From Artemisia argyi (Eukaryota; Streptophyta; Magnoliopsida; Asterales; Asteraceae), in contig CM060708.1 of NCBI GenBank assembly GCA_030686995.1, positions 180,409,115 through 180,473,114 of the forward strand: a stretch of 64,000 bases of DNA. Direction: 5' to 3'. A program made the position numbers and the translations under genes. Positions 23,087 to 33,475 of the stretch are shown here, in pieces. Position 1 is the first letter of the stretch. Each line of letters opens with the position of its first letter. The notes under the pieces are model-generated. The model was not told where the DNA came from. It searched no databases and was given only the letters and a program-made list of their open reading frames with translations.

Positions 23087-25029
23087 GTAGTGTCACTTAC
23101 CATGTCTAGGTCGTGAAAATCCGCTAAGATTGTTAACTTTCCTACGTGAACAACTACATCCTTAATCATTCCAACCGGGTGGGCAATACTTCTATCCGCT
23201 GGACCTATCAATACCTCCGTCTCCTCTAACTTTCCTAGCTTAAGAGTGGAGAATAGGGATAAGGGAATCAAGTTGAGGCTTGACCCTAAATCGGCTAGTG
23301 TGTCGAAAGCTTCGGATCTTCCTATCTTACAAGGAAAAACAAATATACCCGGATCATCAAGCTTTTTAGGCAACTTGTTTTGAACGAAGGCGGTCCCATT
23401 TTTACCTAGCTTAAACTTCTCATACTTTTCTAGGAGGGCACTATAGTAGGGAGCACAGGCTAAGACATCAATGACGGGGCGTTCAAGGTGAAGTTCCTTG
23501 AATTCATCGTCAAGGTCTTGCATAGGAGGTGTTTCAACTATGCTTTTGACTGGTTTTATATCGGGTGTTTTACTTGATTGGTCCTTTTGAAGAATTTGGT
23601 TTTGTTTGAAACACGTGCTCGTTGATTTAACCGAGTAGTGTTGCAGACAAGAAGTGGGTGACGAAACTGATGATATGGAATTAACGTTTAGTTTCGGATT
23701 CTTGACCATGTCGCTTGGGAGTGCTCCCATTTCTCGATCATTGAGAACTTTCAACAATGCGTCAATTTTGGTGGTCATCTCGCTTTGCTTTTGTTTGAAA
23801 TCGGCTTCAAACTTAGATATGTGAGCTTCTTGAGATGCCATGAACTTAGACATTAATCCTTCAAGATTGTTGGTACTACCATAGTTGTTAGAAGGATTGT
23901 TGTTGAAAGTACGGTTGGAGGGTGAACCATTTGGTTGGTAACGATTAGGCGGATTGGAAGAATTAGCTTGATTTTGTTTCCACCTAAGGTTTGGGTGATT
24001 TTTCAAAGAGGGGTTGTAGGAATCACCGTAAGGGTTTGGCTCGGGTTTGAAAGTGTACCACTTATCTCCCGCTTCATCGGTACGCGAGGATGCGTAGTCC
24101 GCAAAAGCTGTTCCGGGGAGTTCCACACAATCACGAGTGTCATGGGGACCACTACATAATTCGCATGAAGAAGTGATTTTGTTCACTTGGCTTGAAGGCT
24201 TAGGAGCTTCGTAAGATTTCATGAGAAACTTGACTTGGTCCTCAAGTTCCATGATCCTACGGTCGGGAGTGCTAGAGTTGTTCGAAGGCAAAGATATTGC
24301 CTTGACCGTTTTGTTCAAGTCACGGGGATCATTCCAACTTTCGTTGTCATAGAGAGCAAGATCTTCTATGAGTTCCCATGATTGTTCCACACTTAGATCA
24401 CGTAGCTTACCACCGGCCGATTGGTCAATGGCTCGCCTCGTGGAGAGATCGATATGGTCATAGAAGATTTGGACTTGGAGCCAAAGATCTATGCCATGAT
24501 GAGGGACTTTTTGGAGTAAGTCCTTGAATCGAGTCCATGCTTCATAGAGAGTTTCATTTTGACGTTGTTGGAACATCAAGATATCATTTCTAAGCTTACT
24601 AGTTCTCCCCGGTGGGAAAAATTGAGCAAGGAAACGAGTGGTGAGATCATCCCATGTGGTGATGGATCCCGCGGGTAAACGCTCAAGCCATTGACTAGCT
24701 TGATCACGTAGAGAGAATTGGAATAGGCGTAATCGGGTTGTCTCTCTAGTTGCAACATCTAGGTCTACGGAATCTACGATTTTAAGGAAGCCCTTGAGAT
24801 GTTGATTTGGATCTTCGGAACGAAGTCCATGGAATGCACATCCGCTTTGCACCAACTGGATGGTGTCGGATTGCAAGGGGGTCACATTGGCTCCGGTGAG
24901 CTCAATGGTGTTTCGGTAGCCTTGGTGGCTAGGTCGGGAATACTCTACTAAGGTTTGGGGCCTAAGTGGTTCTAGTGGTGGGTTTTGTTGTGGTGGGATG
25001 ACGGGTTCAGAGATGTTCCCATCGTCCAT
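23056..25029 (-). CDS. Athila-like gag-protease polyprotein
   Basis: 657 codons, fully open. Order: proline-rich N-terminus (1-40); retrotransposon gag capsid region (about 85-245) with WDDLTTRFLAQFFPPGRTSK and ETLYEAWTRFKDLLQKVPHH; coiled-coil-like segment (about 265-280); zinc knuckle CELCSGPHDTRDC (about 289-301), spaced CX2CX3HX4C rather than the usual CX2CX4HX4C; Asn/Pro-rich linker; helical segment (about 395-440); aspartic protease-like domain (about 570-657) with LADLGSSLNLIPLSLF. The catalytic triad position reads DLGS, where Athila elements usually have DLGA and retroviruses DTGA. The start is the first ATG about 170 bases after the primer-binding site. Gag forms the virus-like particle. 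The long intact frame suggests recent insertion or selection; a frameshift right after the protease limits the full product. Confidence 0.88.
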   Translation of the reverse strand: MDDGNISEPVIPPQQNPPLEPLRPQTLVEYSRPSHQGYRNTIELTGANVTPLQSDTIQLVQSGCAFHGLRSEDPNQHLKGFLKIVDSVDLDVATRETTRLRLFQFSLRDQASQWLERLPAGSITTWDDLTTRFLAQFFPPGRTSKLRNDILMFQQRQNETLYEAWTRFKDLLQKVPHHGIDLWLQVQIFYDHIDLSTRRAIDQSAGGKLRDLSVEQSWELIEDLALYDNESWNDPRDLNKTVKAISLPSNNSSTPDRRIMELEDQVKFLMKSYEAPKPSSQVNKITSSCELCSGPHDTRDCVELPGTAFADYASSRTDEAGDKWYTFKPEPNPYGDSYNPSLKNHPNLRWKQNQANSSNPPNRYQPNGSPSNRTFNNNPSNNYGSTNNLEGLMSKFMASQEAHISKFEADFKQKQSEMTTKIDALLKVLNDREMGALPSDMVKNPKLNVNSISSVSSPTSCLQHYSVKSTSTCFKQNQILQKDQSSKTPDIKPVKSIVETPPMQDLDDEFKELHLERPVIDVLACAPYYSALLEKYEKFKLGKNGTAFVQNKLPKKLDDPGIFVFPCKIGRSEAFDTLADLGSSLNLIPLSLFSTLKLGKLEETEVLIGPADRSIAHPVGMIKDVVVHVGKLTILADFHDLDMVSDTTCPLLVGRGF

Positions 25030-25176
25030 GATGTCGGGTGGTGAAAAGTTACAAACAAAAACACGAAGAATTAAGATAGACTAAAGAGAACCTAAAAATA
25101 AAAATAAAATCTTACTAGAAAGGAATCTAGCAAGTAGACCTAATAAAAAGAGATTCTAACCTAGACAATAACTATT

Positions 25177-25193
25177 CCCCGGCAGCAGCGCCA
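25177..25193 (-). other. Athila-type primer-binding site
   Basis: TGGCGCTGCTGCCGGGG on the minus strand, six bases from the right LTR edge. The TGGCGCCG.TGCCGGGGA type is the usual Athila-group primer site, often attributed to tRNA-Asp. A very similar site is at 43367-43383. Confidence 0.85.
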
Positions 25194-25199
25194 AAAACT

Positions 25200-26551
25200 T
25201 GATGCATGGGAATTGCACCAGGCTTTACCTCTCGAGGGATCTCGAGAAGCTTACAAGCCCCACCAGGCAGTGTACCTGATTGATGTAGTATAGTATAATG
25301 ACAAGTACCGGGGGATTGATTGTTCAGCTAGGAATAGTGTCGCTAGGATTAGAAAACCTAAAGACTAGGTCTAGAGATAAGGGATGATTCTTTTTGTATT
25401 TTTATATTTTTAGGAAAGCAAGTAAAAATCTCGGGTTAGAAGGATTTGGGCGGAATTAGTTGCCAGTCAACTAACCCAATACTAAAGTTGCAATCAAAAT
25501 AAAATACTAAAATGAAAATAAAACTATATTAAACTAAGGTTGTGAGCAATATATGGGAGAAATGTGTTTACTTAGATTTGACTACTCCCTAGATATCTTT
25601 TACACGTTAATTACTTGTTATAGTTGCGTGGATGACGGATTGTATTCCGTAATACCATTCATGTTGTGGCGTACTTACTTCCCCAATCCTATGAGTGCCT
25701 ACTTCACTCCTATGTCGAGCCGGCTAAGAAGCTCCTAACATGAGATCATTAGAATTTACTCATGCATTAAATACATCCAATAAAACATAGTACACATCGG
25801 TTCATGTTTCCTAAGACGTTCAAGCATGTTACACAATGGAGATCTGCCAGTTTTCTTAAGCCTAACATTGAAATCATTCATCCAATACAACCATAAACAA
25901 GTAATCAACACATAATTAACATCTAGGTTTCATTAGATCTAGACAACCAACATATAGACATATTGATTGAATTAAGAGAAGACTTATCTCAATAGCACAT
26001 GAAAGGATTCAAGGGCTGAAAACCCTTGAATATACTGTAAAATACGTAAAAAGTTCGGCCCTAGGGTTTCTCCACACAAGTTCCTCTCAATGAATGAAAA
26101 TTAGGAAACTATATATAGATTTAAGAAGGTGACGGCATCCAGAACAAAGGGCTGACGCCGTCATCTCGCCGCCAAATAGTTCCTCGGACAGCCTAGATCT
26201 GGATCTGACGCCGTCATGTGTACACCTTATGCAGGCCGTCATGATTTTAACTCTTGACGCTCTAGTTGTGACGCCTTCATGTTACTTCTGGGTCGTCATG
26301 GATTTTACTCTTGACGCCATCAGGAATTTCCTCTTGACGCCGTCATACACTGTTCTCAGCATGGAAAATTAAGTCTTTGGCGTTTTCTTCACTTTTATGC
26401 TCTAAAAACGTCCGAATTGCTTCCTTCTCTAGATTTCACTCCCAAAGTACCTAAAATCACAAAAGGAACGATTTAGGGTAATATTTGATCAAATAAATTC
26501 AATTCCGGGCTTAAATGACCCCCTAAAAGTGGTTCATTTTTCGCCTCATCA
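25200..26551 (-). repeat. Right (5') LTR of the Athila-like element
   Basis: 1352 bp, plus-strand ends TGATGCATGGG and CGCCTCATCA, next to the primer-binding site. It serves as the 5' LTR of the minus-strand element and carries a second copy of the TGACG palindromes at 26130-26350. Confidence 0.9.
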
Positions 26552-26951
26552 AGGATGAAGCGGACTAATCGCAGAATCTGAGTTTCCGATAGCATGTATC
26601 CATGTTCGGATAAGGAGAGGACGTTTATGGGAAACGTTGGTGGAGAAGAAGTGGAGAGGTTTGGAACCACGATGACTTCTGAAGATGGAGCCATTACAAA
26701 ATACCCTTGGTAGTGTCCTCACTTCACATAGGAAGGAGAGGTGGTTTAGTCTAAACCTTGTGATTTGTATGCACTTGTGAATTATGTAGAATTGGAAGAA
26801 AAGAATAGAGATGGTTTTGCATGTTGTCGACTACCTCTACATGTAGGAAACATGAATGGTTGGTTGAGTAAAGATGAAAGGGAGTTAGGATGGAATGGTG
26901 TGGATTCAGATCTAGAGTCCACAGCGAGTAGTAAGTTGAATTGATCTAAGT
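26552..26951 (+). pseudogene. Chromovirus internal-start fragment right of the Athila-like insertion
   Basis: Matches about 11575-11970, beginning AGGATGAAGCGGACTAATCG. It re-reads about 200 bp already present on the left side (18384-18597), so the flanks overlap instead of meeting. At 26951 it jumps straight into the last part of an LTR. Confidence 0.85.
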
Positions 26952-27256
26952 GTGTGTGAGTCTTAAACCTATGAATCTCACCAACGTAATGTTGACATTT
27001 TAAGCATCATTTTTACGTGAGCTTTCTAAGGCTATGATAGAAGGATGTGATTCGACGAGACCTTAGTTGCATTGGAAGTGGTTTATCTGTGCATTGAAGT
27101 TTATCATGTTGTTATCTTTCAGGTATTGTTATGACACATTGTGTCTATACTTTGACATTTTTTATTGCATGTAGTTATTCTCAATATAGACACCATGTGT
27201 TGTGATGATATCCATGAAGTTACACCCTCGCGTTTCCGCCTTGGCGAGGTGTGACA
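26952..27256 (+). repeat. Partial third LTR of the chromovirus composite
   Basis: Corresponds to 10994-11300 of LTR1, from GTGTGTGAGTCTTAAACC to GAGGTGTGACA, followed at once by the CTAAA duplication. The 5' ~2.3 kb of this LTR and most of the internal region before it were deleted. Confidence 0.9.
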
Positions 27257-28300
27257 CTAAATTATATAGTCAAGTTTGTCACACATTATTTAAACGTGAC
27301 TGCTATTCTTTGTTGAATATTTAGCCACATAGCGTTTGAAATGTGTGACAACTGAAAAGTAAGTTTGAAGCGTTAGTCACGATATGCATTTAATAGTGAC
27401 AAATGTCATATATGGTCACACTAAACCATAGAAACATGATTAAGTGTAACAAAAATTCGATACATATGGTCACGTAAGTTAATATCTGTGTCTAAAGTTT
27501 AGTGTGTCTTTGCTTGCCAAATCCTAATGTGTATAGTCACAATTAATTGAAGCACGATCATGTGAATATAGGCTTTACAATAGTTACACCATATCACAAA
27601 TGTGTATCTAAATGATGTTTATGGCCACATTATAAGGGTATTATATGTGACCAATACATTTAAAATAGTCACATTGTGAAATATTCATGTGACTATTATT
27701 TATAGCAAAGTGTGAAGTCATGAGTTATCATTAACCTTGATATTAGTCACATTGAGTTTTTGTGTGACTAAATCATAGTCATATTTTGTCACACATTACT
27801 TAAGTGTAGTCACAATTCAATACATATGGTCACATATTTCTGATAACTTATGTAATTTAATAGTCACTTAATTGAGTTCAGTCTATTAGTCATGACTGCA
27901 CATTGACTACTTTTTCAACCACTGTTTTTTTTCAACAAAGTGCCTGCCATTGAGAATCTTTCATACCAAACACTGTTTTTTTCAACTCTGCACTATATAA
28001 AGGCATAACCACATACATGAAAACTACATATACAAGACAACTGTAACAAAAATATGCAGGGTGTTTACTACTGCCAGTACATAGTTAATACTGCTAGTAC
28101 ACAGTTTATGCTGCCATAAGTTATAGTTTTGTATAATATGAAATCATTTAAAAGAGTATTCACAATTACGAATTAAACAATTAACACAACAACAACATAA
28201 ATACTTTAAAAGAGTATTTGCAGCAAAACAAAAGCTTAAATAGGTTCTATAGACAAAAATAAATCCCTAAGCAGAGTGTTACAGCTTGAGAATGACATGT
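27257..28300. repeat. CACTA subterminal repeats (continuation) and 3' non-coding region
   Basis: From 27257 to about 27900 TGTGAC/GTCACA words recur roughly every 30-50 bp in both orientations, as in 8320-8642. The remaining 400 bp before the transposase stop has no gene. Confidence 0.7.
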
Positions 28301-28303
28301 GCT

Positions 28304-29831
28304 TCACTTTGATTTTTGTATAACAATACCTTCACAGTCGGTTCGATAGTAGGCATCTTTTGCTTGTGGATTTACTCGCGGCAATATGTTATCATTTTGC
28401 TCGTGAATGACTGTACTAAATTCCTCATCGACATCGTCATACGTATCTTTGTAATTCTTGGTAGGAGTTTTAAAGACAATAGAATATTTTTTATCTGCCT
28501 GGTCGTTCACATAAAACACTTGTCGTGCTTGTGAGGCTAATATGAACGGATCATTCTTGTGGCCTAAATTATTCAGGTCTACCAATGTGTAACCAAGAGT
28601 ATCGCGTTTGACCCCACCATTTTTTGAATTAACCCAATCACATTTGAAAAGTGGAATTTGCCTGAAACGGTAATCTAGTACCCATATCTCTTGTAAAATC
28701 CCATAATAAAATGCTTTTTTTGTGGTTGCAACTTCTTTGGATATGTGAAGATCTGCTGCCTCAACACTAACCCCACTATTCTAGGAAACTATGCCATCAT
28801 TACTTTTCGTACGAAATGTATACCCATTGATGTTATATGCATCGTATTTCACTACATCGGCGCGTGGTCCAAATGATTTCCACCTCACAGTTTCTGATAC
28901 ACTATCTTTGGATATTGCTAACTCTCTCTCAATCTGAATTTCATTACAAGTATATATTACCTTTAAATTGCTGGAACAACTCACTTATATTTATCAACAA
29001 ACAAACAAGTAGTATAAACAACATACGAGTAATTACCTCTTCGTGTAACCACTTAGCAAAAGATTTAGTGTACTCATTCTCCAGCAATGCCATTTTTTTA
29101 CCTGGGTATTTTGTTTTCTAAAATCGCTTGTGTCGCTTGAAACAAAACAATGTATTTGATTATTATATTTAATACAACATTTTAAGCAACGGAATAGACA
29201 TGTGTTAGTAATACTTACTCGATATGCGGCACAATTTCATCTGTATTCTGTATTACATAAAATGTGCTTTCTGAAAGATATCTCTGTTAAGTACATTTGA
29301 TTTGCCGGCCGACAATGGCTTTCCATCCTCATTTTCATTGGTTACATATTTATCAGGTGGGATACCAATAGTTTTCATGGTTTTATGATACTCGCTAAAA
29401 AACTCTATTGTTTCTTCCGTGATAGTCTCCTCAGCAATGCATCCCTCTGGTCTATATCTGTTTCGCACATGTCCTTTAATAACCTTCATACATCTTTCGA
29501 AGGGATACATCCATTGAAAGCATACGGGACCACATAATTTTACCTCCCTAGTTAGGTGCAATGTCAAGTGTATTATAATATCAAAAAATGACGGAGGAAA
29601 GAACTTCTCGAGAAGGCACTCTGTCATAACAAGTTCTTGTTGCATCTTATCTAGTTCTTGCAAGATGATTTCTTTCCTACATATAGCTTTAAAGAAAAAG
29701 CAAAACCAGCTAATAGCAAATCGTGTGGGTAGGTGCATGATTGAACGTATAACAATGGGCAAAAAATCTTGCATTAACATGTGATAGTCATGCGATTTAA
29801 GGCCAATGAGCTTCTTATCGTTTTGGCTGAC
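28304..29831 (-). pseudogene. CACTA TNP2-type transposase, C-terminal half (DUF4218 and DUF4216)
   Basis: Minus strand, 5' to 3'. 29831-29253: KKLIGLKSHDYHMLMQDFLP, AISWFCFFFKAIC, LLEKFFPPSFFDIIIHLTLH and VCFQWMYPFERCMKVIKGHV, the DUF4218 region. A +1 frameshift near 29265 leads to IQNTDEIVPHIE. An exon near 29037-29110 reads LENEYTKSFAKWLHEE before a GT donor. 28984-28304: FGPRADVVKYDAYNINGYTF, a TAG in place of the conserved Gln before NSGV (about 28783), then FYYGILQEIWVLDYRF, IPLFKCDWVN, GYTLVDLNNLGHKNDPFILA and SQARQVFYVND, the DUF4216 region. The catalytic N-terminal half is missing because an LTR starts at 29832. TNP2 would cut and paste CACTA elements; this copy is dead. Confidence 0.88.
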
Positions 29832-31216
29832 TGATGTGTTTCGAAAAGCTTTAAATTTATAAGACTAATTTTACCGTTTCCTTATTGCTCAAAACACACG
29901 GGTAAAAATATAACCCTCGTTTATTGTAAAAGAGTTTTGGTAAGACCAGTTCGTTCGACATGGATTATGGTATGCACTTATATCAATTAGTTTAATCGAG
30001 ATGATTTAGAAAACTATTGCAAATGATTCGAAATTCAGATATGGGACAATATGATTACTTGGATAGTTCGCATAACTCAGTGATGGTATATGATAGTGAT
30101 CTCAGTAGGTTCAACAAACGAGTAGTTGTTTTCGTCAAAATAACGTCTCATTAGTTAATGGAAATGATTCAAGACTCATGCCTACTAGTCCTTACACGAG
30201 TGGTTGACAAGTATAAGTGCTAGTTGAAATGTTTCAAACTTGATTGTTTATTTCAATACAAAAGCGATTTCTCCTTCAAGTGATCAACATACATAGACAT
30301 ATGTTAAAAACTATAAAATACTAGTTGAATCTTTCAACCCATTTCAATTAGTAATTATAATTAAAGAGATAAACAGTGGTTGATAGTTTAGAACACAGCA
30401 AGATCGTAACAAAAACAGGAAATCAACAAGAGATCATAATCATAACCAAACACTTTATTATATTAACATATCCAAGCAACCATAAGGAGTTTAGCCTAAC
30501 ATGGCTTTAATAATCATGCTTACAATGGTAATATCGTATGAAATGATCGACATACTTTCTGAATTAATGAAATGAAGAAGCTACCGTAACTAGCGATCAC
30601 CACAATTAATATCAAGAGAGTATTACAACGCTTTTAGAACTTTGACTTTATTTCTATCACCCCAATGATTGGAATGAGGGATGGATTATTATCAGAGTTG
30701 TGTTGGTTGTTGGGAGGAGTGTTGGTGTATTGGTGTTGTGAAAATGAGGCGAAATGAGGCTCTATTTATAGGCGAAGGGTGACTAGCCAGGCACTGTAAT
30801 ACGCCGCTCTTAAGGAAAAGGTCGGCGGGCTTTGCACTGAATATCTGTGATCATGATGATAAACTACGGCGACCTTCAGATAATTTCTTGGGGCCAAAGG
30901 GTCATTAATAGAACTTGAAGGTCGGCGGGCTTCAAATATAAGATCGCCGCTCTTTGCTTGATTTGTCTTAAATTGTGTAAGAATAGATTTGTCCCCGTAA
31001 CCGGCGCTTTTTCACTATAAACTCGGCGCTCTTTACTTGAAATAGGCATTATCGTAAGATTAGCTTGAATTTGCATATTTTTCCATGTTTATTGAAGATC
31101 TTTGCCAAGAGGACCTGAAATGTATTTTCACGCAATTAAGTATCTAAAGTCCTTATAAATCGTATAGATACTAACAAATAATGCTATATAAAATATATAT
31201 AGTTCGAGCGTCATCA
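29832..31216 (-). repeat. Athila-like LTR truncating the CACTA transposase
   Basis: Plus-strand ends TGATGTGTTTCG and GCGTCATCA share the TGAT...ATCA form of the other Athila-group LTRs here. A minus-strand TATA box CCTATAAATAGAGC lies at about 30756-30769. Immediately right, the minus strand reads CATTGCTTGAGGGCAAGC and TGTGGAGGTATT, a polypurine-like context equivalent to 20003-20045, so this is the 3' LTR of a minus-strand element. No second copy lies in the window. GC-rich motifs around CGGCG recur in 30800-31035. Confidence 0.7.
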
Positions 31217-31640
31217 AATACCTCCACAATAAGCTATTGCTTGCCCTCAAGCAATGTAAGCGACAAAGCAGAAAAGAGGTTTTCTAATATATTGATTTTT
31301 GAAGGAACTTATTTGTTAGAGACAAAGATATTTCATAGATGGCATCAATACATTCTAGATCACCTCACATAGGATTTATTTAAATTCACACAATTTCACT
31401 CAATAGGGTGATTATGTGGAACACTTAATTTGCACAGACATAAATCAAGAAAACTAACATAGGCTTGTACAAGATACGTAAACATAATCATTGCGGCGTG
31501 AACACCAGACAAATATATGCAAAGAAGGCAAAATAAGGCTTATTTCATTTCAGAAGTAGGGAATAACTTGGTGTGTTGATTTTTGAGAGATATAACAGCC
31601 ATATATTAATCCATACTATTGCTAACCAACGTCATTGATA
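31217..31640 (-). other. Remnant of Athila-like 3' internal region
   Basis: The first 40 bases mirror the sequence next to the left LTR at 20003 (purine tract plus CTTGCCCTCAAGCAATG against CTTGTCCTCAAGCAAATG). No coding frame. The rest of this element's interior is missing. Confidence 0.5.
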
Positions 31641-33475
31641 ATGTAGAATTAAAGGTTTAAGTGTTCCGAAGAAATACCGGTGAAAGTATTTTCCCGGGTC
31701 GTTCTCCCAATGAAGGTTGAATGGAATTGTGATTCGGGATTCGTGATTCGTGAAGTGATTAGGATTAAAATGAGATTTTGGAATTCTACATTACAATATA
31801 TGATTTAACAACAAACAAAGCAATAACATACAAGATTAAAAGACTAAAACGTAATATAAACTAAAAACACGAAATCTAATTTAAAAACTACATACTAGCG
31901 GAAAATTAAAGGTGAAACTAAGGCAAGACTAATCCTACGGGAATGAAAATGTTTTGCTACATTCTAATTGACAAAAGTAAATTTTGAGAAAAAGAAAACT
32001 ATTTTTTTTATTTTTTTTATTTAAAATGATTTAAAAACTATTTAAACTAATTAAATACTTAAAAATAATAAAACCACTTAAAAAATCTGAGATTTTTATG
32101 ATAACTACTTTAAAGTATTATAAATATAAGAAAAATAAAAATTTTGAAAAAAAAAACTAAGACTATTAAGCTAATAAAAGCTTAAACAGATTTATAAGCT
32201 AGTGAAATAGGAAAATGGAAAGAGGTAAAAGAATAAAAAGTGCAGATTATAACAAGAAAAATCCCAAGGGTGCAATGGTTTGGCTGTGTGTGTATGGGCT
32301 GAGTGACCAGGGTTCGAATCCCTGGTGTACTTTTTGCAAAACTATTTTATTTTTCATTTTTTTAGAACAAACTAGTTAAACAGCTAAAGCTAAGCTACTT
32401 TTGTGAAAGATAAGTTTTTGAAAAGTTAAGATAAGCTAAGAAAAAAGCAGATGTATGAAATAGTTTTGAATAAAGCTAAAACGAGTTAAAAGGTTATATT
32501 AGATTCGGCTAAAAAGAAGCTAAAAACTGAAAACAAAAACTGATAAAGCTACTAGGCCTTAAATGCATACACAATAAGCTAATTTACTAAATTAAAACTC
32601 CCTAATAAGCAGATAAGTAGATGAAAATATAATAAAAATACACAAAGTGACTGATGGCAAAAGCCAAAATCAGCAACACAGGGCAAGTTTAAGCTCGAAA
32701 TTGAGTAATCAAAACTAAAAGCTAACCTATGAAAGTTGCAAATACAAGAAGTTAAAACAACAAGCTACTAGAAAAACTAATGATCAGGCCAAAGTAGTAT
32801 GCAAATAAGCATAAAATTAGCAAGCAAAAGGCTAAACCAGAACATAAACAAAGAGCAGCCTTACTGCTCCAATTAACTAACCAGCAGGGTATACTAAGCT
32901 AACCAAATAAACTAGAAAGAGTAAAATTAGCTCCAAAGCTAGTAGTTTATACTGCAAACTAATTGTAAAAACAAAATCAAACACTAAAACCAAATACAAA
33001 TAGGCTGAAATTAAAGATCAAAAGGGGACTGCTGGTGTAAAGGGGGACAGATATGAGCTTGTACAATGGGAAAGCAAATGGGTTTAAAATGAATTGACTA
33101 ACAACAACTTAATTCCAGATGTTGCAAACCTCAACTAATCTATAGTGAACACATTTAAATGCAAAACTAACAACTAATTTGATCCTTAACTAAATAATCC
33201 TACAGATTCTATAAAAAGCTATTTAAGTTTCCAAATTTCAAATGACTAATGCAAAGGTTATCAAACTAAATGAAACTGAATTAAATGACTTCTAAACTAC
33301 TCCTATATGTAGATATAACAACTAAACAAAAACAAACATCAGCTAATCAAAGACAGATCCAAACACCCCTAGTAACTAGTAATTAAACTATGATATGCAG
33401 TTACAGGTCACAAACTCACAATGTTATGATCAATCTAGCATACCTAACTGCATCTAAGACTAAATGATCATAAAT
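31641..33475. other. LTR-like AT-rich fragment related to the 4 kb-LTR family
   Basis: Starts near TTTTCCCGGGTCGTTCTCCC, comparable to GTTTCCCCGGGTCGTTATGTC at 43490 in the 4.0 kb LTR, and ends with ATCCAAACACCCCTAGTAAC-type text similar to 38405-38430. In between it is AT-rich without a frame. It is cut at 33475 by the copia LTR. Relationship judged by eye only. Confidence 0.4.

Larger units (their letters stand above)
18606..26551 (-). mobile_element. Athila-like LTR retrotransposon lacking reverse transcriptase
   Basis: LTRs at 18606-20002 and 25200-26551 flank an internal region whose only long ORF is gag-protease on the minus strand. Primer-binding site TGGCGCTGCTGCCGGGG sits just inside the right LTR and a purine tract just inside the left LTR, both fitting minus orientation. 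The right LTR has TGAT...ATCA ends; the left LTR lacks the first ~13 bp. AGGAT occurs on both sides (18601-18605 and 26552-26556) and may be the target duplication. No reverse transcriptase, RNase H or integrase is present, so any mobility would need enzymes from a related full element. Confidence 0.85.
8648..27256 (+). mobile_element. Composite Ty3/gypsy chromovirus-type element with three LTRs
   Basis: Order along the plus strand: full LTR (8648-11300), primer-binding site, decayed internal region (11301-15551), second full LTR (15552-18110), a second primer-binding site and internal start (18111-18600), an Athila-like insertion, more internal start (26552-26951), then the last ~305 bp of a third LTR (26952-27256). 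The CTAAA target duplication brackets the entire array, so it came from one insertion that was later rearranged, probably by unequal recombination between LTRs or sister copies. The pol tail resembles Tekay/Del-type chromoviruses. Stops throughout make it defective. Confidence 0.85.
8293..29831 (-). mobile_element. CACTA (En/Spm) DNA transposon, split and 5'-truncated
   Basis: The left end at 8293 reads CACTGGTACAAAAACTGC, a CACTA-type terminus. Inside it, sequence full of short GTCACA/TGTGAC words (8320-8642) is interrupted at 8648 by a retroelement and resumes with the same word usage at 27257. Farther right lies a minus-strand transposase with DUF4216 and DUF4218 regions, the usual TNP2 C-terminus. 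With the transposase on minus, 8293 is the element's 3' end. The other terminus is not visible because a retrotransposon LTR begins at 29832 in the middle of the transposase. The transposase is broken, so the copy is immobile. Confidence 0.8.

Noticed and set aside
32275..32335. tRNA-like sequence with GGTTCGAATCC
   Set aside because: The T-arm (CAGGGTTCGAATCCCTG) is perfect, but no matching acceptor stem, D-arm or anticodon arm can be formed upstream at the right distance.
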